46,238 nt of DNA from Erythrobacter ramosus (GTDB lineage Bacteria; Pseudomonadota; Alphaproteobacteria; Sphingomonadales; Sphingomonadaceae): the NCBI RefSeq assembly GCF_009828055.1, contig NZ_WTYB01000005.1, positions 1 to 46,238 on the forward strand. Direction: 5' to 3'. Positions 35,501 through 41,349 of the stretch are shown here, one piece after another. Below the pieces are notes generated by a model, which was not told where the DNA came from, searched no databases, and was given only the letters and a program-made list of their open reading frames with translations. Numbering within the stretch: the first letter of the stretch is position 1; each line of letters begins with the position of its first letter. The translations under genes and the position numbers were made by a program.

Positions 35501-36909
35501 CCGTGCTGAGCGATGCGCGCCTGCTGGAAGCGATGCTGCGCAATCTGCTGGCAAATGCCATCAAATACACGCCGCCCGGCGGGCGCATTTTGCTGGGGTG
35601 CCGCCATCCCGGCGCGATGAAGCGGATCGAGGTGTGGGATACCGGGATCGGGATTACGGCGGACCAGCTCGGCCCGATCTTCGATGAGTTCTACCAGGTC
35701 GATAACCCTGCATGGGCAAACGGGCGCGGGTTCGGACTGGGTCTGACGATTGTGCGGGAACTCGGTTTGCTGCTCGGCCATGCTGTCGCGGTGCAATCAC
35801 GTCCGGACAAGGGCTCGGTGTTTGCGGTGACCATTCCGCATGCGGCCACGGGCGAGCACAAGGCGCAGCCGGTGGCTAAGCTTGCACAGTCCGGCCCGAC
35901 AACCGGATGCACCATTGCGCTGGTGGAGGACGATGCCGGTGTGCGTGAGACGCTGGAAACGCTGCTGACCGAGGCTGGTCATACCGTAATCTCCGCCAGA
36001 GACGGGCCCGCCGCACTGGCGCTGGCCAGCGAAGGCGCGATCCTGCCTGATCTGGTGTTGACCGACTACAACCTGCCCGGCGGCATGAACGGCGTCGTCG
36101 TGCTGAACAACTTGCGGGCCATGTTCAAGCAGCATCTTCCCGGGATTGTGCTGACCGGCGATATCTCAAAAGATGCCTTGGCCGAGATCGAGCTGGCCGA
36201 TTGTCTGCTGCTGAACAAGCCGGTCACCGCCGCCAAGCTGCATGCCGCGATCCGCAAGGTGACGCCGGATGGACGCGCCGATAATACCCCCGTCACATCC
36301 TGCCCGACAAGGTTGATCTGCATTCTTGAAGACAACCCGGACATGCGCAAAACGATGCTGAGCGTGCTCGGACATGAAAACTGGCAGGTCACCACCTATC
36401 CGAGCGCCGAAGCGTTTCTTGAGGCCGACACCGCTGGCACCGACCGGTGTCTGATCGTCGACACCAACCTGCCAGGCATGAGCGGGATCGCTCTGATCGA
36501 AATGCTGCGCAAGGCAGGTGACGACTTGCCCGCCGTGCTCATCACCGGCACCGGGGACATTGCCATGGCGGTGCAGGCCATGCGCTCGGGGGCGAGCGAT
36601 TTCATCGAGCGGCCCGTCAGTCGCCGAGAATTGATCGACAGCATCGAACGCGCCGTCGCTGGTGCGTCCTCAGGGCGCAACAGGGACGCAGCGGGCGATG
36701 CCATTGCCCAGAAACTGACCACCCTGACGGCGCGGCAAAAGGACGTTCTCGACATGGTCATGGCAGGCGACCCGAGCAAGAATATCGCCGCAGATCTCGG
36801 GATTTCGCAGCGCACCGTTGAAAGCCACCGTGCGCAGATCATGCACAAGCTGGGCGTGCGCACGATCCCCGACCTTGTCCGTGCGGTGCTTTTGGTCACG
36901 CCCGCCTAA
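32527..36909 (+). CDS. CheB-CheR-PAS hybrid histidine kinase with two receivers and a LuxR output domain
   Basis: 1460 residues. CheB methylesterase ~42-225 (GASAGG Ser51, QHLDP His78, Asp170 in GTGTDGS). CheR methyltransferase ~235-510 with the SAM loop AGCSTGEEAY from 349 and NDPPFSRMDLVSCRN at ~440. A coiled coil (NEEFQSTNEELLTSKEELQSLNEEL region, ~690-755) precedes a PAS ~760-875. HisKA has ASHDLRQPLQ with His896; the ATPase has N1010 and DTGIGI at 1038. REC1 has EDD 1134-1136, Asp1180 and Lys1231. REC2 has Asp1312, but Arg1362 replaces the conserved Lys (FIERPV). A C-terminal LuxR/FixJ HTH spans ~1395-1455 (NIAADLGISQRTVESHRAQI). No membrane segment, so cytoplasmic. The start has only a weak ribosome-binding site. 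The Crp gene follows. Confidence 0.93.
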   Translation: MPNSSPPQAGGDRLVGEVLHTGKADRRPAAAATKPGGSAQSPITVVAIGASAGGLDAMARLLDAMPADTGMAFLLVQHLDPHHPSQLAELLSTHTDMPIVEATEGMGMEPDAIYICPPGHFLAIRFGVLHLTRPLTGDHARMPIDFLIRSLAEECGARSVAVILSGTGTDGSNALGSLHASGGHIIVQDPDEAEHDGMPRSAVQTGLAHAVVPLAQIPARLAAIGQQKAAAAASRTMRPEDYNATDIQTIIALLQEKVGQDFSAYKRGTLERRIHRRMGLRGLPAGALARYHDELSRNQAECLALAEDLLINVTSFFRDPTVFELLEREVIPDLLDNLAANQALRIWVAGCSTGEEAYSLAIIMRDAILAARRDIKLQVFASDIDAQAIAVAREGLYSRSIKDEVPAERLARYFVEEDGGYRVTQALRGSVVFTVQDVLNDPPFSRMDLVSCRNLLIYFKPDAQAKVIGLFHFALRENGVLMLGMAETPGNVSERFAVLHKAERIYRHIARSKPGEPGFPLSFVENIPRLTGHESKAQLTRQAALAKLCRDTVLDNFAPASLLINAQRHCIYSVGAVSRYLRLASGPPTLDLLALAPEELRGTLRFAISRADRERPLISTGLCEATADGAAVFFTIMVRFVESDGEPLHLVSFIEQAPQTASVALPPQHDNEGQMRALERQLEVAHADLLSAIQSRDTLVLEQKAINDEALSVNEEFQSTNEELLTSKEELQSLNEELIALNSQLQETLDRQRIASDDLQNILYSTNVATLFLDQKLRIRFFTPATKSFFSVIPGDIGRPLADLQSLADDDDLLADARIVLLQHTTIDREIGGPGGTWFVRRIFPYRTHDDRVEGVVITFIDITERRRTAAALDEARRAAEQSNRGKSRFLAVASHDLRQPLQSLSLIQDMLRQSVDDPKAQEQIARFGLLLDAMTGMLNSLLDINQIESGVLEVSTASFTLADLFERLREEFAPLAAAQALELRVIPSTAAVLSDARLLEAMLRNLLANAIKYTPPGGRILLGCRHPGAMKRIEVWDTGIGITADQLGPIFDEFYQVDNPAWANGRGFGLGLTIVRELGLLLGHAVAVQSRPDKGSVFAVTIPHAATGEHKAQPVAKLAQSGPTTGCTIALVEDDAGVRETLETLLTEAGHTVISARDGPAALALASEGAILPDLVLTDYNLPGGMNGVVVLNNLRAMFKQHLPGIVLTGDISKDALAEIELADCLLLNKPVTAAKLHAAIRKVTPDGRADNTPVTSCPTRLICILEDNPDMRKTMLSVLGHENWQVTTYPSAEAFLEADTAGTDRCLIVDTNLPGMSGIALIEMLRKAGDDLPAVLITGTGDIAMAVQAMRSGASDFIERPVSRRELIDSIERAVAGASSGRNRDAAGDAIAQKLTTLTARQKDVLDMVMAGDPSKNIAADLGISQRTVESHRAQIMHKLGVRTIPDLVRAVLLVTPA

Positions 36910-36949
36910 TCCCGATCGCGCGTGGCTGCCGCAGGCGGAATGTTCCCGA

Positions 36950-36996
36950 CTGCGTAGTTTCCGAGTCTGAACATTAGTTAGGAATGGTTCCATTCC
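36950..36996 (+). promoter_or_regulatory. Shared upstream element, copy 1, with palindrome GGAATGGTTCCATTCC
   Basis: The 45 bases 36950-36994 match 37815-37859 at 32 positions, with 21 of 24 identical in the first block (CTGCGTAG, TTCCGAG, CTGA) and again GAATG..TCCA at the same spacing. Here the second block extends into a perfect 7+2+7 palindrome at 36981-36996. It ends about 40 bp before the Crp/Fnr start. Likely a promoter or operator common to both genes, perhaps bound by the regulator itself. Confidence 0.6.
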
Positions 36997-37034
36997 GGCA
37001 TTCGTCCGAGGGCTTAAGGTAGCAACTCGGCGCA

Positions 37035-37790
37035 ATGACAGGGGCTTATGCCGTGGAAAACCAATTCCTGATGCGATTGTGCAGATTGGCGCCTCTGGAG
37101 GCAGCCGATCAAACCGCGTTTAGGCGCCTCATCCGCAAGTCCATTACTGTCGAGGCACGGGGAGTCGTGTGCCGCGCGGGCGAACCGGTGGAGTTTTTCC
37201 CCGCTGTGCTGGAGGGTTGGGCAGCGAGATGTCAGCTTCTATCGAACGGGCAACGCCAGATTACCGGCCTGTTGCTTCCGGGCGATTTTGCTTACTCGAG
37301 CCGGCACGTAACGCCCTTTGCGAGTGAGGAAATCGTCGCCCTGTCCGCGTGCCGGATTGCCCTAATTTCTCGCCGCGACTTGCACGACCTCATGGTGGAG
37401 CGACCCGGGATTGCCAACGCCATGCAGGTCTATGCGGCTGTCGAATATGCCATTGCGAGCGTATGGCTTGTCAGCCTTGGCAGGCGCAATGCCATCGCAC
37501 GGCTCGCCCATCTGTTATGTGAACTGCAACACAGGATGCTTCAGGTCGAACAGCACAAGCCCAACTCCTTCTCCCTGCCGCTCACACAAAGCGATCTTGC
37601 CGATGCGCTCGGCCTTACGCCTGTGCACGTAAACCGGAAACTTCAACGGTTACGGCAGGACCGTCTGATCACGCTGAAGTCACAGAGCATCGAAATCCTC
37701 GATCTGCCGTTCCTGAAAGCCAGCGCCTCTTTTGATCCCGGCTATCTCGATCACGCACCCGCAGTCGCGCGGCAGCATGCCTTGAACTGA
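37035..37790 (+). CDS. Crp/Fnr family transcriptional regulator
   Basis: 251 residues from ATG 37035; GTG at 37053 is a serious alternative because AGGGG sits at a better distance from it. The N-terminal cyclic-nucleotide-binding-like beta barrel (GVVCRAGEPVEFFPAVLEGWAARCQLLSNGQRQITGLLLPGDF) lacks the Arg/Ser pair of the cAMP pocket and has no Fnr-type Cys cluster. The dimerisation helix is around residues 130-155. The C-terminal HTH LPLTQSDLADALGLTPVHVNRKLQRLRQDRLITL is typical for regulators of this family in alphaproteobacteria. The signal is unknown. It follows the hybrid kinase by 125 bp and shares an upstream element with the next operon. Confidence 0.92.
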   Translation: MTGAYAVENQFLMRLCRLAPLEAADQTAFRRLIRKSITVEARGVVCRAGEPVEFFPAVLEGWAARCQLLSNGQRQITGLLLPGDFAYSSRHVTPFASEEIVALSACRIALISRRDLHDLMVERPGIANAMQVYAAVEYAIASVWLVSLGRRNAIARLAHLLCELQHRMLQVEQHKPNSFSLPLTQSDLADALGLTPVHVNRKLQRLRQDRLITLKSQSIEILDLPFLKASASFDPGYLDHAPAVARQHALN

Positions 37791-37814
37791 CACGCAGCCG
37801 TCTCCCTTTCGAGC

Positions 37815-37859
37815 CTGCGTAGATTCCGAGGCTGAGCAAGCCGTGAGAATGCGTCCAAT
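37815..37859 (+). promoter_or_regulatory. Shared upstream element, copy 2
   Basis: Second copy of the element at 36950, 88 bp before the lipoprotein start. The first block CTGCGTAGATTCCGAGGCTG is almost unchanged and the GAATG..TCCA block keeps its spacing, while the bases between have diverged, which is the pattern expected for separate recognition sites. Confidence 0.6.
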
Positions 37860-37880
37860 GGTTTATCTCGACCCCGACTA

Positions 37881-37926
37881 GAGCGTCTGGACGGAAGGTC
37901 AGTCCCTGATGCCCGTCCGGACGCTC
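37881..37926 (+). terminator. Strong hairpin between the shared element and the lipoprotein gene
   Basis: GAGCGTCTGGACGG (37881-37894) pairs with CCGTCCGGACGCTC (37913-37926) with one mismatch, followed by GCTCTTT. It could end the crp transcript. If the element at 37815 is a promoter, the hairpin lies in the leader of the next mRNA instead, where it would attenuate or stabilise it. Confidence 0.6.
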
Positions 37927-37947
37927 GCTCTTTGGTAAAGGTGAGTC

Positions 37948-38355
37948 ATGTTCAAATTGGCATTAGGAATTGTTTCGGCAGGATTGCTGGCGGGTTGTGT
38001 CACCGGGCCTCAAGATCCCGACTATCGCTCCGACTGGTCGCGCTATGACTATGACCGGCCCGATCCCGCTTACGGAAATTACTATGCGGACCGCTACCAC
38101 CGCGACGATACCCGCCGCTATCGCGAACGCGCACTCAAGCGCAACGAGCGCGTCTATCGCGGACAGGACGGACGCTATTACTGCCGCCGCTCCGACGGCA
38201 CGACCGGGTTGATCGTCGGCGCGGTCGCTGGCGGCGCACTGGGCAATGTCATCGCACCCGGCGGTTCGGAACTGGTCGGCACGATCCTCGGTGCGATCGG
38301 CGGTGGCGTGGCTGGCCGTGCGATCGACCGCGGCCGCGATGTCCGCTGCCGCTAG
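37948..38355 (+). CDS. Glycine-zipper 2TM lipoprotein
   Basis: 135 residues. Signal peptide with lipobox GLLAGC (Cys17). The middle is rich in Tyr, Asp and Arg (RYDYDRPDPAYGNYYADRYHRDD), and YYCRRSDGT precedes the Gly-zipper hairpin GLIVGAVAGGALGNVIAPGGSELVGTILGAIGGGVAGRAIDRG (about residues 88-130), the glycine-zipper 2TM domain of SlyB/PcP-type outer-membrane lipoproteins. Such proteins respond to envelope stress and may brace the outer membrane. First gene of a run of small stress-type genes and preceded by the shared element and a hairpin; AAAGGTGAG is the ribosome-binding site. Confidence 0.88.
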   Translation: MFKLALGIVSAGLLAGCVTGPQDPDYRSDWSRYDYDRPDPAYGNYYADRYHRDDTRRYRERALKRNERVYRGQDGRYYCRRSDGTTGLIVGAVAGGALGNVIAPGGSELVGTILGAIGGGVAGRAIDRGRDVRCR

Positions 38356-38396
38356 GCAGATCAGCACCGGCAGCAGCGCAAACAGGGAGGGGATCA

Positions 38397-38543
38397 GTGC
38401 TTTACAAAGTCATCGCGATCCTCGTCCTGCTGTGGCTGGCCGGGCTGGCCACTTTCATCATGCTGGGCGGCCTGATTCACCTGCTGTTGATCATCGCGCT
38501 CTTCATTTTTGTCGTGGAATTCATGACCGCAAAGAGTGCGTGA
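38397..38543 (+). CDS. lmo0937-type small membrane protein
   Basis: 48 residues, starting with GTG at 38397 and preceded by AGGGAGGGG. The whole protein is two hydrophobic segments (YKVIAILVLLWLAGLATFIM, then GGLIHLLLIIALFIFVVEFM). This pattern, with the central GGLIHLLLIIAL, is that of the lmo0937 (DUF5670) family, tiny membrane proteins found among stress genes in many bacteria. Function unknown. It is too short for normal gene-calling cut-offs. Confidence 0.85.
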   Translation: MLYKVIAILVLLWLAGLATFIMLGGLIHLLLIIALFIFVVEFMTAKSA

Positions 38544-38592
38544 CGCGGCTCGCATCAGAATTCCAGATCAATCGTGAAGCAAGGAATTCACT

Positions 38593-38757
38593 ATGACACC
38601 GCTGGTTAGCCTAATCATCACCTTGGTCGTTGTTGGGGTCATTCTTTACCTCATCAACAATTATCTACCGATGGACGGCAAGATTAAAAGCATTCTCAAC
38701 ATTGTCGTGGTGATTGCAGTCATTCTTTGGCTCGTGAGAACCTTCGGACTTCTGTGA
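38593..38757 (+). CDS. Thivi_2564-type small membrane protein
   Basis: 54 residues from ATG 38593 with AAGGAATTC upstream. Two membrane segments (LVSLIITLVVVGVILYLI and ILNIVVVIAVILWLVRTF) flank the polar loop NNYLPMDGKIKS. The NxYxPM(D)xKIKxILN loop is the hallmark of the Thivi_2564 family of small membrane proteins. Function unknown; it usually accompanies stress or envelope genes. Fifty bases after the lmo0937-type gene on the same strand. Confidence 0.85.
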   Translation: MTPLVSLIITLVVVGVILYLINNYLPMDGKIKSILNIVVVIAVILWLVRTFGLL

Positions 38758-38811
38758 TAACTTACTAATACTGATGCAGAACTCTTCTGCGACCATTCAA
38801 GGAGACGTAAC

Positions 38812-38994
38812 ATGGGTGAATTCAAGGACAAGGCCAAGGGCGCCGCCAACGAAGCGATCGGCAAGACCAAGGCCGCCGCTGGCCGTGCGACCGACAACCC
38901 CGAACTGGTCGCCAAGGGCATGGCCCAGCAAGCCAAGGGCAAGGCCCAAAATGTCGCCGGCTCGGTCAAGGGCGCGCTTGGCGACAAGATCTGA
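38812..38994 (+). CDS. CsbD family stress protein
   Basis: 60 residues from ATG 38812, with AAGGAGA upstream. The pattern GEFKDKAKGAANEAIGKTKAAAGRATDNPEL, then AKGMAQQAKGKAQNVAGSVKGALGD, is the Ala/Lys-rich, amphipathic-helical CsbD fold. CsbD is induced in the general stress response of Bacillus, and members in alphaproteobacteria are typical general-stress genes. It probably acts as a small cytoplasmic protectant or nucleic-acid-associated protein; the mechanism is not established. Confidence 0.93.
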   Translation: MGEFKDKAKGAANEAIGKTKAAAGRATDNPELVAKGMAQQAKGKAQNVAGSVKGALGDKI

Positions 38995-39047
38995 TCTGCC
39001 TGCCTTTCCCCGCCCGTAACTCGGCGGCAGAACCAAGGAACAACCTG

Positions 39048-39374
39048 ATGTCCAATACCCTCACCGACACTATGACCGGCCACTTCCAGGACAGCGTCGA
39101 TACCGCTGCTGATGCCTTGAAAGCCGCTGCCTCCGGCACCCATGAGTTCACCGAGGAAGCCAGCGCAGTGCTTGCCACGGCGAGCACCGAGATCACCAAG
39201 CTGGCTGAAAGCCTGCGCGCCCATGCGGTCGATGCCGCCAAGGACGCCGCGCATTATGCCAAGCACGAGGTGGAGGCCCATCCGCTGGCATCGCTGGCAG
39301 CAGCGCTGACCGCAGTGGTTGCGGTGATGGGCATGATGGCAGTCAGCCGCAAGAGCAAGCACGCCGCACAATAA
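39048..39374 (+). CDS. DUF883/ElaB-like tail-anchored protein
   Basis: 108 residues. The first ~75 are a long Ala-rich amphipathic helix (SVDTAADALKAAASGTHEFTEEASAVLATASTEITKLAESLRAHAVDAAKDAAHYAKHEVEAHPL) and the end is one membrane segment (ASLAAALTAVVAVMGMMAVS) with a basic tail RKSKHA. This is the architecture of the ElaB/YqjD/DUF883 group of stationary-phase, ribosome-associated inner-membrane proteins. Sequence similarity to that family is only by layout and the PLASLAAA start of the anchor. Ribosome-binding site AAGGAA. Confidence 0.75.
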   Translation: MSNTLTDTMTGHFQDSVDTAADALKAAASGTHEFTEEASAVLATASTEITKLAESLRAHAVDAAKDAAHYAKHEVEAHPLASLAAALTAVVAVMGMMAVSRKSKHAAQ

Positions 39375-39428
39375 GGCGCGCGGCATTGGCTGCGCGCTTC
39401 ACCCACCCTTTCGGGACAGGAGACCTTC

Positions 39429-39878
39429 ATGTCCGAAACATCGCACGACATATCAACGCTGAACGATCTGATCGCCACGACGTATGACAGCATAAATGGC
39501 TACACCGAAGCTGCCGAGAACTCGGACAACCAACGCTTCATCGCCATGTTCACCGCCCGTTCGGTTGAGCGTGAGGCCGCGGCCAGAACACTGTGCACCG
39601 AAGTGATCCGGCTGGGCGGCAAGCCGGATGACAATGGCACTGTGCTGGGCGGAGCGCACAGGATGTTCATGAACCTCAAATCCGTCGTCACCGGGCGGGA
39701 TGAAAAGGCGATTATCGCTGAGGTTGAAGAGGGCGAAGACCACATCAAGGCCAAGTTCGAAGACGCAATCGCGGACTCTAATATCTCCCCGCAGGTGATG
39801 CATACGATCCGCGAATGCTTTGTCTCGATCAAGCAGGGCCATGACGAGATGCGCGACCTGAAGCATTCGATGACGTGA
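39429..39878 (+). CDS. PA2169-type four-helix-bundle protein (DUF2383)
   Basis: 149 residues. TLNDLIATTYDSINGYTEAAENSDN opens the family and is followed by helices with RSVEREAAARTLCTEVIRLGGKPDDNGTVLGGAHRMFMNLK and a terminal helix SIKQGHDEMRDLKH. Acidic and His residues are spaced as in ferritin-like bundles, although metal ligands are not certain. PA2169-type proteins are linked to general stress in other proteobacteria. Ribosome-binding site ACAGGAGA. Ends the cluster of small stress genes; two hairpins follow. Confidence 0.88.
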   Translation: MSETSHDISTLNDLIATTYDSINGYTEAAENSDNQRFIAMFTARSVEREAAARTLCTEVIRLGGKPDDNGTVLGGAHRMFMNLKSVVTGRDEKAIIAEVEEGEDHIKAKFEDAIADSNISPQVMHTIRECFVSIKQGHDEMRDLKHSMT

Positions 39879-39884
39879 CGTTTC

Positions 39885-39980
39885 TGCCGTGCGCCAGATG
39901 GCGGCTTGTCCGGCACCCCGCGCACGGCACTGATGGCTTATTGCTGCGTCCGCGAACCTGGCACTAGCGGGCGCAGCAAT
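39885..39980 (+). terminator. Two consecutive hairpins after the stress cluster
   Basis: The first has perfect 10-base arms TGCCGTGCGC (39885-39894) and GCGCACGGCA (39920-39929) with a 25-base loop. The second has 14-base arms (39940-39953 and 39967-39980; ATTGCTGCG and CGCAGCAAT at the ends) with a T-G wobble next to the inner part. There is no strong T tract. Together they separate the stress genes from the reductase/exporter operon that starts at 40024. Confidence 0.6.
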
Positions 39981-40023
39981 AGGTTTACGCAGCCCGTTAC
40001 GCCGACGCCGGAAGGCAAACCCC

Positions 40024-41349
40024 ATGAAACGCCTGAAATTGGCCTTTGCAGCCGTTGCCTCCCTGATCATCGTGCTGTGGCTCGCCAGCGTCGAACTGCC
40101 TCTTCTAGCAGGCGGCTTCTGGGCGGTTCGGGGCTTGCTTGTGCCCCTGACCGGCATTCTGGCTATCACCTTCATGGCTGTGGCCGTTTTGCTGGCGGCA
40201 AGGCCGGTGCAGGTCGAAGCGGCTCTGGGCGGACTCGACAAATTCTACCGCCTCCACAAATGGCTGGGCATCGCGGCGGTCAGCATGGCGGTGCTGCACT
40301 GGCTGGTGGAAAAGGCGCCGAAATGGCTCGTCGAACTGGGGTGGCTTGCGCCGCGAGTGCGCGTCGCCGGGGCGGACGCTGGCGCCGGGGAGCGGCCTTT
40401 CGCCGAATACAGGGATCTGGCCGCAGACCTCGGTGAGTGGGCGTTCTACCTGCTGCTGGTGCTGGCCGCGCTCGCGTTGTGGCGGCGGTTTCCTTACCAC
40501 CTCTTCTTCAAGACCCACCGCCTGATGGCGCCCATGTTTCTGGTGCTGACGTTCCACGCCGCCGTGCTGACTCCGGCCAGCTACTGGAGCGCCCCGATCG
40601 GATGGCTGATAATGACCGTGCTCGCTGCCGCAGCGGTTGCCGCCGGCCTGTCGATCTTCGGGAGGATCGGCAAATCGCACCGGTTTGCGGGCGAAGTCAC
40701 CGATTTCCATGTCCATGCAGGCAACAGCGTTCTGGATGTGGGTGTGAAATTGACGACGGCGTGGCCAGGTCATGCCGCCGGACAATTCGCCTTCCTGACC
40801 TTCACAGGTGACGGGCAGGCCCATCCTTTCACCATTTCATCCGGCTGGGCCAATACGGGCCGCCTTGCCTTCAGCATCAAGGGGCTCGGCGATTACACCC
40901 GGCGCCTGCCGACGACCATCGCGGTCGGCGAAGCGATCACAATTGAAGGGCCTTACGGCCGCTTTGACTTTGAGCCCGTCCGAGGGGCGCAGCTCTGGAT
41001 CGCTGGCGGGGTCGGCATCACTCCCTTCATCGCGCGGATGGAGGCGCTCACCATGTCCGGCCATCTGGCGGACGTTGACCTGATCTACTCGACAGCCGCG
41101 CCCGATGACGGTTTCATCGCCGAGGTCCGCAACTCAGCCGCTGCCTCGGGTGTGCGTCTGCACCTTGTCGACACGGGCCGGGACGGATTTGTCGATCTAG
41201 AAAAGATCGAAGGCTGGGTCCCGGAGTGGCGCAAGGCCGACGTCTGGTTTTGCGGCCCGGCGATATTCGGCGATGCTCTGCATAAGGCCATGCGCACGGA
41301 CGGCCTGCCTGCGCACCGCTTTCACCGCGAATTGTTCCAGATGCGATGA
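40024..41349 (+). CDS. Ferric-reductase-like transmembrane flavohaem oxidoreductase
   Basis: 441 residues. About six membrane helices in the first ~215 residues. Two haem-ligand histidine pairs fit the ferric reductase transmembrane domain: LHKWLGIAAVSMAVLHWL, and THRLMAPMFLVLTFHAAVL. The cytoplasmic part has an FAD-binding segment HPFTISSGW near residue 265, a Gly-rich NAD(P)H pocket LWIAGGVGITPFIARM near 325, and VWFCGPAIFGDALHKAM near the C-terminus. It moves electrons from NAD(P)H across the membrane. Its last codon overlaps the start of the exporter adaptor (ATGA), so the electron acceptor may relate to exporter function or to envelope redox balance. Confidence 0.9.
   Translation: MKRLKLAFAAVASLIIVLWLASVELPLLAGGFWAVRGLLVPLTGILAITFMAVAVLLAARPVQVEAALGGLDKFYRLHKWLGIAAVSMAVLHWLVEKAPKWLVELGWLAPRVRVAGADAGAGERPFAEYRDLAADLGEWAFYLLLVLAALALWRRFPYHLFFKTHRLMAPMFLVLTFHAAVLTPASYWSAPIGWLIMTVLAAAAVAAGLSIFGRIGKSHRFAGEVTDFHVHAGNSVLDVGVKLTTAWPGHAAGQFAFLTFTGDGQAHPFTISSGWANTGRLAFSIKGLGDYTRRLPTTIAVGEAITIEGPYGRFDFEPVRGAQLWIAGGVGITPFIARMEALTMSGHLADVDLIYSTAAPDDGFIAEVRNSAAASGVRLHLVDTGRDGFVDLEKIEGWVPEWRKADVWFCGPAIFGDALHKAMRTDGLPAHRFHRELFQMR

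Noticed and set aside
34324..35796. 490-codon minus-strand frame
   Set aside because: Antisense of the kinase; composition reflects the kinase codons.
36950..37859. EcfG-type general-stress promoters
   Set aside because: Neither strand of the shared element gives GGAAC-N16/17-CGTT; the spacing is wrong.
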